From DASZVN01 sp035547055 (GTDB lineage Bacteria > Pseudomonadota > Alphaproteobacteria > Rhizobiales > Methylopilaceae), in contig DASZVN010000215.1 in NCBI GenBank assembly GCA_035547055.1, positions 1 to 12,730 on the forward strand: a stretch of 12,730 bases of DNA, written 5' to 3'. Position numbers and translations under genes: made by a program. Of the stretch, positions 1 to 9,196 are shown one piece after another; within the stretch, counting starts at the first letter, position 1, and each line of letters begins with the position of its first letter. The notes under the pieces were generated by a model, which searched no databases, had not been told where the DNA came from, and saw only the letters and a list, made by a program, of their open reading frames with translations.

Positions 1-7
1 CGCCGGC

Positions 8-37
8 TTGACTTCACCTCCCTCGGGAGGCTCTATC
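8..37 (+). promoter_or_regulatory. Possible sigma70-type promoter containing an inverted repeat
   Basis: TTGACT at 8-13 is followed after 18 bases by TCTATC at 32-37, a fair match to the alphaproteobacterial housekeeping promoter. The spacer holds a perfect 6-bp inverted repeat, CCTCCC (17-22) and GGGAGG (25-30). It could be a repressor site or chance in GC-rich DNA. It lies about 60 bases upstream of the NYN gene and is the only promoter-like pair I see in the first 95 bases. Motif match only. Confidence 0.3.
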
Positions 38-95
38 GCCGCGGTCGCCGGCCTGTTCGGGCGGCCTTCGTCCATTCATTGCAAAGCACCGACAA

Positions 96-707
96 ATGCC
101 CGCCTCGCAGCACAAGATCGCCCTCTTCATCGACGGCGCGAATTTCTACTCCACCGCCAAGACGCTCGGCTTCGATATCGACTATCGCAAGCTGCTCCGC
201 GAATTCGCCAGCCACGGAACTCTGGTCCGAGCCTATTATTACACGGCGATGGCCGAGGACCAGGAATACTCCTCGATCCGCCCGCTGATCGACTGGCTCG
301 ATTACAACGGCTACACCGTCGTCACCAAGCCGACCAAGGAATATGTCGACGGCTCGACCGGCCGGCGTAAGTTCAAGGGCAACATGGACGTCGAGCTGAC
401 GGTCGACGCCCTGGAGATGGCGCCCCATCTCGACCAGATCTACCTGTTCTCGGGCGACGGCGATTTTCGCGCGCTGGTCGAGGCGGTGCAGCGGAAGGGC
501 GTGCGCGTATCGGTGGTCTCGACGGTGTCGACCCAGCCGCCGATGGTCGCCGACGACCTTCGCCGCCAGGCCGACGAGTTCATCGACCTCGCCGAGCTGG
601 CCGAGCGGCTCGGCCGGCCGCCGAGCGACCGGCCCGACCGCGAGCGCGAGCGGCTGCCGCGCTTCGTGCGCAACCCGGTGTCGAGCGACGAGCCCAACGA
701 CGCGTGA
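96..707 (+). CDS. NYN domain protein (LabA/DUF88 family), putative ribonuclease
   Basis: 203 aa. The protein is an NYN (PIN-like) domain, a fold of metal-dependent RNA-cleaving enzymes. Expected acidic and polar site residues are visible: the IDGANF motif near the N terminus (Asp13, Asn16), a central KGNMDVELTVD segment (Asp98, Asp104) and SGDGDF (Asp121, Asp123). The last 30 residues or so are rich in Arg, Asp, Glu and Pro, probably a disordered tail. The start at 96 puts IDGANF in its usual place about a dozen residues in. No clear Shine-Dalgarno precedes it. The stop overlaps the start of the next gene (GTGA, 704-707), so the two are probably translationally coupled. The family assignment is firm; the RNA substrate is unknown and RNase activity is inferred from the fold. 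Confidence 0.9.
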   Translation: MPASQHKIALFIDGANFYSTAKTLGFDIDYRKLLREFASHGTLVRAYYYTAMAEDQEYSSIRPLIDWLDYNGYTVVTKPTKEYVDGSTGRRKFKGNMDVELTVDALEMAPHLDQIYLFSGDGDFRALVEAVQRKGVRVSVVSTVSTQPPMVADDLRRQADEFIDLAELAERLGRPPSDRPDRERERLPRFVRNPVSSDEPNDA

Positions 708-1366
708 ACCCAGCGCCTTTCCTCCCGTCGCCACCCGTCCCCGCCCGCGACTGCCCGCGCTGTCCACGCCTCGCCGCGTTTCGCGCCGAGTGGCGCAGCC
801 GCGAGCCCGCTTGGCACAACGCGCCGGTGCCCTCGTTCGGCCCGCCCGACGCCCGCCTCCTGATCGTCGGGCTCGCACCGGGCCTCCGCGGCGCCAACCG
901 CACCGGCCGCCCGTTCACCGGCGACTGGGCCGGCGATCTCCTCTATGCCACGCTCCTGAAGTTCGGCTTCGCCTGCGGCGTCTATGACGAGCGGCCCGAC
1001 GACACGCTGGAACTGGTCGACGCCCGCATCGTCAACGCCGTCCGCTGCGTGCCGCCGGAGAACAAGCCGACGACGGCGGAGATTGCCGAATGCCGGCATT
1101 TTCTCGCGGGCGAGCTGGAAGCGGTAGACGCTGCCCGGGCCGTCGTCGCGCTGGGCCGCATCGCCCACGACAGCACGCTTGCCGCGCTCCGCGAGCGGCG
1201 GCCGCGCTGGCCGTTCGCCCACGGCGCCGAGCACGATCTCGGCCGGCTCCGGCTGTTCGACAGCTACCATTGCTCCCGCTACAACACGAACACCGGCGTG
1301 CTCACCACGGCGATGTTCGAGGCGGTGTTCGCAAGGGTGCGGGCCTTTCTTGACGCGGCGGGATGA
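704..1366 (+). CDS. Family 5 (UdgB-type) iron-sulfur uracil-DNA glycosylase
   Basis: 220 aa with a GTG start inside the stop of the NYN gene. It should remove uracil and related deaminated bases from DNA, the first step of base excision repair. Motif A reads GLAPGLRGANRTGRPF (residues 56-71), the family 5 form, which lacks the catalytic polar residue of classical Ung. Four cysteines fit the 4Fe-4S ligands: CPRC (Cys17, Cys20), Cys115 in RCVPPENKPT and Cys130. Motif B is YHCSRYNTNTG (188-198), where many relatives have Pro after the His. Length is in the usual range. A family 4 enzyme is the main alternative, but the GxNRTGRPF element favours family 5. Confidence 0.9.
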   Translation: MNPAPFLPSPPVPARDCPRCPRLAAFRAEWRSREPAWHNAPVPSFGPPDARLLIVGLAPGLRGANRTGRPFTGDWAGDLLYATLLKFGFACGVYDERPDDTLELVDARIVNAVRCVPPENKPTTAEIAECRHFLAGELEAVDAARAVVALGRIAHDSTLAALRERRPRWPFAHGAEHDLGRLRLFDSYHCSRYNTNTGVLTTAMFEAVFARVRAFLDAAG

Positions 1367-1378
1367 GCCGCCACGTCC

Positions 1379-1506
1379 CTTCTCCCCTCGGGAGAGAAGA
1401 TGGCTCGTGGCAAGGCCGCAAGGCGGATGAGAGGGCAGCAGGCCAGTCCCCTCACCCGGTCGCATGCTGACGCATGCGACTCGACCTCTTCCGCGAGCGG
1501 GAGAGG
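1379..1506. repeat. RIME-like palindromic intergenic repeat
   Basis: About 130 bp between the glycosylase gene and sdhE, made of three stem-loops: TCTCCC/GGGAGA (1381-1386 with 1390-1395), a perfect 9-bp GTCGCATGC/GCATGCGAC (1459-1467 with 1472-1480), and CCTCTTCCGC/GCGGGAGAGG with one mismatch (1485-1494 with 1497-1506). The CTTCTCCC start and GGGAGAGGT end resemble the RIME class of interspersed repeats of Rhizobiales. It is non-coding and could act as a transcript-end or mRNA-stability element for the NYN-glycosylase pair. The remaining 75 bases before sdhE show nothing clear. Confidence 0.7.
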
Positions 1507-1581
1507 TAAGAAGTCGCCTCGCAATATCCGTCGGCATGGTCCATATGAGGGCCTGATCGCCGCCCTCGCCGCGCCTTTCGC

Positions 1582-1849
1582 ATGACCGGACCCGCCATCC
1601 ACAGCGCCGGACTGGATCCGCGCCGCCGCCGCCTCGCCTATCGCGCCTGGCACCGCGGCACGCGCGAGATGGACCTGGTCATGGGCGGCTTTGCCGACGC
1701 CGCGCTGGCGGAGCTGACCCCCGCCGAGGTCGATGCCTTCGAGGCGCTGATCGAGGTGCCCGATCCCGACCTGTTCGCCTGGTTGACCAGCGCCGAGCCG
1801 TTGCCGCCCGCCTATGACACCCCGCTGTTCCGACGCTTCAAGAGCTTCC

Positions 1850-1875
<26 letters not shown>
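1582..1875 (+). CDS. sdhE: Succinate dehydrogenase assembly factor 2 (SdhE family)
   Basis: 97 aa. SdhE promotes covalent attachment of FAD to the flavoprotein subunit of succinate dehydrogenase in the cytoplasm. The signature RGTREMD (residues 25-31) is present, including the Arg-Gly and Glu needed for flavinylation in characterised SdhE/Sdh5. Around it are the usual helical-bundle residues and a C-terminal PLFRRFKSF segment. The start at 1582 gives a typical length; no strong Shine-Dalgarno is visible. The last 26 bases overlap the start of mfd. The sdhE-mfd order is common in alphaproteobacteria and is probably a positional rather than a functional link. Confidence 0.93.
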
Positions 1876-5392
<3,517 letters not shown>

Positions 5393-5400
5393 GCCCGTCC

Positions 5401-5495
5401 GTAGGATGGACATCGGCAGGGCCGATGCCCACGTCCGGCGCCGAAAATCGGGCGAGCCCGTGTCGACCTGGGCAAGCTGCGCTTGCCCACCCTAC
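5401..5495 (+). repeat. Two-hairpin palindromic repeat, copy 1
   Basis: This 95-bp element is bounded by near-perfect terminal inverted repeats, GTAGGATGG (5401-5409) and CCACCCTAC (5487-5495). Hairpin A is CATCGGC/GCCGATG (5411-5417 with 5421-5427). Hairpin B is a perfect 9-bp TGGGCAAGC/GCTTGCCCA with a TGC loop (5469-5477 with 5481-5489). The linker starts CCCACGTCCGG, shared with copy 3. It starts 8 bases after the mfd stop and ends about 20 bases before the clpS TATAAT box. REP-like elements of this kind can stabilise 3' ends or end transcription; the role here is not known. Confidence 0.85.
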
Positions 5496-5515
5496 TTAGC
5501 CTCGCCGCATCGCGC

Positions 5516-5521
5516 TATAAT
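5516..5521 (+). promoter_or_regulatory. Consensus -10 box for clpS
   Basis: TATAAT stands out in this GC-rich DNA, 25 bases before the clpS start. A matching -35 hexamer is weak at 17-18 bp spacing (TACTTA/CTACTT, at the end of repeat copy 1). A transcript starting near 5528 would have a 5' leader of about 20 bases. Confidence 0.45.
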
Positions 5522-5546
5522 GGCTGCCAGCGCAGGGACATGCGCC

Positions 5547-5864
5547 ATGAGCGACAACAATCCGTCCACCGTCGTCAAGCCGAAGCCGAAGGTCGTCACC
5601 AAGACGAAGCGGCCGCGGCTGCACAAGGTGATCCTCGTCAACGACGACTACACGCCGCGCGAGTTCGTCGTACGCGTGCTCCAGGGCGAGTTCCACATGA
5701 GCGAGGACCACGCCTACAACGTGATGATGACCGCCCATCAGCGCGGCGTCTGCGTCGTCGCCGTGTTCCCGAAGGACGTCGCCGAGACCAAGGCCGACCG
5801 CGCCACCGAGGCCGGCCGCGCGAAGGGCTATCCGCTGCAGTTCACGACCGAGCCGGAGGAGTGA
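5547..5864 (+). CDS. clpS: ATP-dependent Clp protease adaptor ClpS (ClpS2-type)
   Basis: 105 aa. ClpS binds N-degron substrates and delivers them to the ClpA unfoldase of ClpAP. The N-terminal 25 residues or so are Lys/Pro-rich and flexible. The conserved core starts at HKVILVNDDYTPREFVV, which holds the Asn-Asp-Asp of the N-degron pocket. The end PLQFTTEPEE and the MMTAHQ stretch match the second alphaproteobacterial paralogue, ClpS2, rather than ClpS1, from recall of family sequences. No clpA follows, which also fits ClpS2. The ATG at 5547 is chosen because AGGGA lies 8 bases upstream (5534-5538); the in-frame ATG at 5520 overlaps the TATAAT box and would be untranslated. The stop is followed by GCGAATAG repeats. 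Confidence 0.93.
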   Translation: MSDNNPSTVVKPKPKVVTKTKRPRLHKVILVNDDYTPREFVVRVLQGEFHMSEDHAYNVMMTAHQRGVCVVAVFPKDVAETKADRATEAGRAKGYPLQFTTEPEE

Positions 5865-5867
5865 AGG

Positions 5868-5940
5868 GGCGAATAGCGAAATCGCGAATGGCGAATAGAG
5901 GAAAGATCGGTAGTGCCATCTCCCTACTCGCTACTCGCGA
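5868..5940. repeat. GCGAATAG-type short repeat cluster with inverted half
   Basis: Just after clpS, GCGAATAG occurs at 5869-5876 and 5891-5898, with GCGAAT also at 5884-5889. On the far side, CTACTCGC (5931-5938) and CTACTCG (5924-5930) are near-inverted copies (CGAGTAG against CGAATAG). The two halves could fold into an imperfect stem-loop around 5900-5923. It looks like another small interspersed repeat rather than coding sequence, and may help end clpS transcription. Confidence 0.45.
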
Positions 5941-5977
5941 AGAAGAAAGGCCGGCGCCTCGCGACACCGGCCTTTCC
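5938..5977 (-). terminator. Intrinsic terminator of the small minus-strand unit
   Basis: A perfect 10-bp stem, GAAAGGCCGG (5945-5954) with CCGGCCTTTC (5967-5976), encloses a 12-base loop. Read on the minus strand, the stem ends in CTTTCTTCTTC, a T-rich tail typical of rho-independent termination. On the plus strand the tail is shorter (CTTTCCG), so it may act weakly for clpS as well. It lies 46 bases after the stop of the 25-codon ORF. Confidence 0.75.
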
Positions 5978-5979
5978 GA

Positions 5980-6012
5980 ACCGTCGAACCACGGTCCTTG
6001 CGGAACCGCAAG
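5980..6012 (-). other. Two small hairpins between the small ORF and its terminator
   Basis: CTTGCGG (5997-6003) pairs with CCGCAAG (6006-6012) around two bases. ACCGT (5980-5984) pairs with ACGGT (5991-5995) around six bases. With the terminator this makes three consecutive stem-loops in the 3' part of the inferred short minus-strand transcript. This is more structure than a simple mRNA tail needs and leaves room for an RNA role. Confidence 0.5.
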
Positions 6013-6022
6013 TAAGTACCCG

Positions 6023-6100
6023 TCAGACGGCGCTGGGCCCCGCCGAGGCGACGATCCAGCTTCCGGCCGCGGACGACCGCGGATCACGATGGTGAGACAC
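6023..6100 (-). CDS. Small ORF (25 codons) with an exceptionally long Shine-Dalgarno
   Basis: GTG start at 6100, TGA at 6023-6025. The peptide begins MSHHRDPRSS, has SWIVAS in the middle and ends AGPSAV. I recognise no family. It has no transmembrane stretch or clear signal peptide; the His-His-Arg-Asp start is basic and polar, the end small and neutral. The start is set by the sequence just upstream, where GAAAGGAGGTGATCCAG (6116 to 6100, its last base being the G of the start codon) is a perfect 17-base complement of the usual 16S rRNA 3' end, with AGGAGG 7 bases from GTG. The ORF sits between a possible promoter and a strong terminator. It could be a small protein, a leader peptide or the coding part of a dual-function small RNA. 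Translation is inferred; the longer overlapping frame (5842-6162) has no such start signal. Confidence 0.6.
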   Translation of the reverse strand: MSHHRDPRSSAAGSWIVASAGPSAV

Positions 6101-6116
6101 TGGATCACCTCCTTTC
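6100..6116 (-). promoter_or_regulatory. Extended Shine-Dalgarno, 17 bases complementary to 16S 3' end
   Basis: The plus strand reads CTGGATCACCTCCTTTC, the known 3' end of 16S rRNA in many alphaproteobacteria. The minus-strand transcript therefore carries its perfect complement. Natural Shine-Dalgarno pairings are usually 4-8 bases. The spacing to GTG is ideal for initiation, which favours a real ribosome-binding site over chance or a stray rRNA fragment. Confidence 0.75.
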
Positions 6117-6134
6117 GGTTGTTGACGACGTCCA

Positions 6135-6164
6135 AGGATATGATGGCCTTCGGGCGATTCACAA
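6135..6164 (-). promoter_or_regulatory. Possible promoter of the small minus-strand unit
   Basis: On the minus strand TTGTGA (6164-6159) is followed after 18 bases by TATCCT (6140-6135). Transcription would start near 6128, giving a leader of about 28 bases ahead of the GTG and an RNA of roughly 180-190 nt up to the terminator. The site starts 11 bases after the hmuS stop, so read-through from hmuS is an alternative source of the RNA. Motif match only. Confidence 0.35.
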
Positions 6165-6174
6165 CCCAGCGCAG

Positions 6175-7242
6175 TCAGGCCGCGTCGGGTTGCTGCAGGC
6201 GGGGAAGGCGCTCGACCAGCGCGCGCCAGTCGCCGCGTTCGTCCCGGCCGCGCTCGCGCAGACCGAAGAACTGGATGACGAGGCTGCCGGCCGCGTCATA
6301 GGCCTCGATCGAGGTCACATGCCCCTCCGCCACCGGCTTCCGCACCGCCCAGGTTTCGGCGATCTGGTCGGTCCGCAGGTGCAGGTGGAAGGTCTCGTCG
6401 AGGACGTTGAGCCAGGGGCCCATCTCCTTGGTCCCGGCGATCGGGCCGGCGTGGATCTGGATGCAACCGCGGCTGCCGACGAAGCACATGATCGGCAGGG
6501 CAGCCGCGACAGCCTGTCCCATCATCTCGGCCACGCCGGCGGGCGCGAGCGGCCAGGCGAGATCGTCGCCGGCAATGCGGACCGCCTGATGGCGGGTCAG
6601 CGCGAAGTCGACGAGAAGGCCGTGATACTGGTGGATGTCGGTCATCTCCTGCCAGCGCTGCCGCAGTTCGTCGCGGCGCGCCTGCGCCATCGCGAGGTCG
6701 CCCGTCTCGCGGGTGGGAACCACCCGGGTCTCGATCCCGGGCGACTGGTCGCCGCTCCCCAGGCGCCCGATCAGCGCGTCGTAGGCGCCGAGGTCGGACG
6801 CCGGCCGCAGATGCACCTTGTGGACCGCCTCGCCGGCGGCGTCGAAGAACTGGAGGCTCCGCCGCGGCCCGTCCTTGCCGGGCTTCTCGACGGCGAAGCC
6901 GTGCGCCCACAGCGGCGGGAACACTCGCAGATTGATCTCGCTGCCAAGCATGGCGAAGGCGCCCTCGCCCTCGCCGAGGCGGTTTTCGTAGACCCCGATC
7001 TTCTCGTGCACGGCGCTCTCGTTGCGGGTGAGCGCCATCACCTCGCCGACCGCGTTCAGCCCGTCCATGATCTCGGGCGCCCGCGGCTCGATCCGCACGG
7101 CGCTGATGCCGCAATAGGCGGCAACGTAGTCTGCCTCGGAGACGCCGAGCTTCCGGGCGAGGTCGCGCTCGCGCAGCTCGGGATAGGTCTCGCGTGCCCG
7201 CCGGATCGCCTCCGGGGCGGGCTTCACCCTCTGTCCGTCCAT
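6175..7242 (-). CDS. hmuS: Hemin-degrading factor HmuS/HemS/ChuS family
   Basis: 355 aa from the start chosen here. Members are cytoplasmic proteins that bind imported heme and store, pass on or degrade it to release iron. The family fold is two similar halves in tandem. The DIHQ motif holds His204, close to the heme-ligand His196 of Yersinia HemS. Later come GSRGCIQIHAGPI and FHLHL, both typical of the second half. Start: AGGTGG lies 5 bases upstream of the ATG at 7242, and the resulting length fits the family. In-frame ATGs at 7311 and 7338 would add 23 or 32 residues but lack a Shine-Dalgarno, and the added part looks non-homologous. The usual heme-uptake neighbours (receptor, hmuTUV) are absent within the window, so here it appears alone. 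No iron box was recognised upstream. Confidence 0.9.
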   Translation of the reverse strand: MDGQRVKPAPEAIRRARETYPELRERDLARKLGVSEADYVAAYCGISAVRIEPRAPEIMDGLNAVGEVMALTRNESAVHEKIGVYENRLGEGEGAFAMLGSEINLRVFPPLWAHGFAVEKPGKDGPRRSLQFFDAAGEAVHKVHLRPASDLGAYDALIGRLGSGDQSPGIETRVVPTRETGDLAMAQARRDELRQRWQEMTDIHQYHGLLVDFALTRHQAVRIAGDDLAWPLAPAGVAEMMGQAVAAALPIMCFVGSRGCIQIHAGPIAGTKEMGPWLNVLDETFHLHLRTDQIAETWAVRKPVAEGHVTSIEAYDAAGSLVIQFFGLRERGRDERGDWRALVERLPRLQQPDAA

Positions 7243-7442
7243 CGTCACCACCTGCCAGTCGATTGGGGAGCCGTTCTGGCTAGCGGAGGTGGCCGGAGCG
7301 GCTCTCTCCATCGCGTGGCTGACGACGGCGGCAAGCATAGGATTGCGCCGCACGGCCGCACAAGCCCGTGAGGCGCATCGCTCTCCGGCGCTCGCGGCCC
7401 TGGCCCGCCCCCTTCCGGTGACGTAAAAGGCGGCGCCATCCC

Positions 7443-7464
7443 GTGGCCGCCGTCCGGCGGCCAC
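7443..7464. promoter_or_regulatory. Perfect 9-bp inverted repeat ahead of gst
   Basis: GTGGCCGCC (7443-7451) and GGCGGCCAC (7456-7464) are separated by GTCC, 5 bases before the gst ribosome-binding site. It could be an operator or a leader hairpin affecting gst translation. The rest of the hmuS-gst divergent region (7243-7442) shows no convincing promoter or known regulator box. Confidence 0.4.
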
Positions 7465-7483
7465 CCGCTAGGAGTGATCGCCT

Positions 7484-8086
7484 GTGAAGCTGTACTACGC
7501 CCCCGGCGCCTGCTCGTTGAACCCGCACATCATCCTGCGCGAATCGGGCCTGCCGTTCGAGCTCGACCGCATCGACAACCGCGCCAAGAAGACCGAGGAC
7601 GGCAGCGACTATCTCGCCGTCAATCCCAAGGGCCAGGTGCCCGCGCTCATGCTCGACGACGGCACGGTGCTCACCGAGAACGGCGTCATCAGCCAATACA
7701 TCGCCGACAAGGCCAGCGGCGCCCACCTCGCCCCCAAGCCCGGCACGATGGAGCGCTATCGCCTCCAGGAATGGCTCAGCTTCATCGGCAGCGAGATCCA
7801 CAAGAGCTACGCCAACCTGTTCAATCCGAACGCACCCGAGGACATCAAGGCGGCAGCGCGGCAGCGCGTGGCGCAGAAGATCGCGGTGGTGGACAAGGCG
7901 CTGGAGGGCAAGGACTATCTGCTCGGCACGTTCTCCGTCGCCGACACCTATGCCTACGTCATCATGAGCTGGGCCAAACGCTTCGGCATCGACATCAGTA
8001 ACCTCAAGAACGTCACCGCCTTCCTCGACCGCATCGCGGCGCGGCCGTCGGTGCGGGAGGCGCGCAAGGTCGAAGGGCTGGATTGA
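7484..8086 (+). CDS. gst: Beta-class glutathione S-transferase
   Basis: 200 aa, a normal bacterial GST length. It should conjugate or reduce electrophilic compounds with glutathione in the cytoplasm. The N-terminal thioredoxin-like domain (about 1-80) starts MKLYYAPGACS, with Cys10 in the position of the active-site cysteine of beta-class GSTs and Ser11 next to it. NPKGQVPAL carries the cis-proline that holds glutathione, and ENGVISQYIAD is the glutathione gamma-glutamyl contact segment. The C-terminal helical domain includes FSVADTYAYVIMSW, where the Asp is the conserved helix N-cap. The GTG start has AGGAG 9 bases upstream (7470-7474). It is divergent from hmuS and single. Physiological substrate unknown. 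Confidence 0.93.
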   Translation: MKLYYAPGACSLNPHIILRESGLPFELDRIDNRAKKTEDGSDYLAVNPKGQVPALMLDDGTVLTENGVISQYIADKASGAHLAPKPGTMERYRLQEWLSFIGSEIHKSYANLFNPNAPEDIKAAARQRVAQKIAVVDKALEGKDYLLGTFSVADTYAYVIMSWAKRFGIDISNLKNVTAFLDRIAARPSVREARKVEGLD

Positions 8087-8091
8087 CGCCG

Positions 8092-8165
8092 CAGGGTGGG
8101 CACGCGCAGCGTGCCCACGTGCCACGCCGACGTGGGCATCGGCACAGAGCCGATGCCCACCCTAC
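8092..8165 (-). repeat. Two-hairpin palindromic repeat, copy 2 (inverted)
   Basis: The modules occur in the reverse order of copy 1. Hairpin B is a perfect 10-bp GTGGGCACGC/GCGTGCCCAC (8096-8105 with 8109-8118). Hairpin A is a perfect 12-bp GTGGGCATCGGC/GCCGATGCCCAC (8132-8143 with 8149-8160), ending in CCCTAC. Read on the minus strand, the linker begins ACGTCGG as in copies 1 and 3. The element starts 5 bases after the gst stop and ends just before GAGG (8166-8169), the likely ribosome-binding site of the next gene. It fills nearly the whole gst-LLM gap. Confidence 0.88.
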
Positions 8166-8179
8166 GAGGCCCCGCCGCC

Positions 8180-9196
8180 ATGACCGCCCTCTCCGTGCTC
8201 GACCTCGCGCCGGTGACGACCGCGACCAGCGGCGCCGAGGCGCTGAAGAACACGATCGACCTCGCCCGCCACGTCGATCGGCTCGGCTACATCCGCTACT
8301 GGCTCGCCGAGCACCACAACATCGCCTCGATCGCAAGTTCGGCGCCGGATATCATGATCGGCCAGGTCGCGGCCGCGACCTCGCATATCCGCGTCGGCTC
8401 GGGCGGAGTGATGCTGGCGAACCACTCACCGCTTCAGCTCGTCGAGCGCTTCAAGACGCTGGAGGCGCTGTTCCCGGACCGCATAGACCTCGGCCTTGGC
8501 CGCGCGCCCGGCACCGATCCCCTCACCTCCTATGCGCTCCGCCGCCCGGTCGAGGACATCCCGCCCGACCAGGACTTCCTTCAGCGCCTGCAGGAGGTGA
8601 TGCTGTTCGGCAACGGCGGCTTCCCGGCAGACCACCCGTTCCGCCACATCAAGGTCAGCCCGTCCGGCACGCCGATGCCGCCGCTCTGGCTGTTGGGCTC
8701 GAGCGACTACAGCGCCCTGCTCTCGGCCCAGATCGGCGTCGGCTTCGCCTTCGCCCACCATTTCGCGACCCACGACGCCGCCGAGGCGGTGCAGAGCTAT
8801 CGCAGCAATTTCCGCCCGTCACCCGCCCTGGCCGCGCCCTATGCCATTCTCGGCGTCTCGGTGGTCTGCGCCGACACCGAAGCGGAAGCCGAGCGGCTGG
8901 CCCGGACGGGCGATCTCAGCTTCCTCCGCATCGTCAAGAACGAGCGGGCACCGCTCGCGAGCCCCGAGGAAGCGGCGGCCTACCCCTATACCGAGGCCGA
9001 GCGTGAGCGCATCCGCGCCCATCGCAGCAAGATGTTCGTCGGCACGCCGGACATTGTGCGCGAGGGACTTCTCGCGCTGGTGCAGGCGACCGGCGCCGAC
9101 GAGCTGATGGCCGTGACCTCGCTCTACGACCACGCGGCGCGGAAGCGCTCCTACACCCTGCTCGCCGAGACCTTCGGGCTGGCGCAAGTCCCGTAG
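8180..9196 (+). CDS. LLM-class flavin-dependent oxidoreductase (MsnO8-like)
   Basis: 338 aa, a bacterial luciferase-like alpha/beta barrel that uses reduced FMN or F420 in monooxygenase or oxidoreductase reactions; the substrate cannot be told from sequence. The N terminus (LSVLDLAPV), YWLAEHHN, the VGSGGVMLANHSPLQLVERFKTLE stretch and DLGLGRAPGTD are diagnostic of the MsnO8/YhbW-like subgroup. The ATG at 8180 is chosen because the open frame further upstream runs through repeat copy 2; GAGG lies 10 bases before it. The TAG stop (9194-9196) lies within the GTAGGG end of repeat copy 3. It may be co-transcribed with gst, though the hairpins between them could separate expression. Confidence 0.92.
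   Translation: MTALSVLDLAPVTTATSGAEALKNTIDLARHVDRLGYIRYWLAEHHNIASIASSAPDIMIGQVAAATSHIRVGSGGVMLANHSPLQLVERFKTLEALFPDRIDLGLGRAPGTDPLTSYALRRPVEDIPPDQDFLQRLQEVMLFGNGGFPADHPFRHIKVSPSGTPMPPLWLLGSSDYSALLSAQIGVGFAFAHHFATHDAAEAVQSYRSNFRPSPALAAPYAILGVSVVCADTEAEAERLARTGDLSFLRIVKNERAPLASPEEAAAYPYTEAERERIRAHRSKMFVGTPDIVREGLLALVQATGADELMAVTSLYDHAARKRSYTLLAETFGLAQVP

Noticed and set aside
1400..1585. 61-codon frame in the gap before sdhE
   Set aside because: Most of it is the palindromic repeat; there is no ribosome-binding site and no family resemblance.
6100..6116. Remnant of a 16S rRNA gene on the plus strand
   Set aside because: Only the last 17 bases match; the preceding helix 45 sequence is absent and nothing rRNA-like follows. 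The minus-strand reading as a Shine-Dalgarno with a start codon at ideal spacing explains it better.
5842..6162. 106-codon minus-strand open frame over the small unit
   Set aside because: It runs through the terminator and into the clpS end, has no ribosome-binding site at its start and no recognisable domain.
6190..7371. 393-codon plus-strand open frame opposite hmuS
   Set aside because: It is an antisense shadow of hmuS, with no motif.
8083..9006. 307-codon frame overlapping the LLM oxidoreductase
   Set aside because: It is out of frame with a strongly recognised protein, Arg/Pro-rich, and begins in a repeat.
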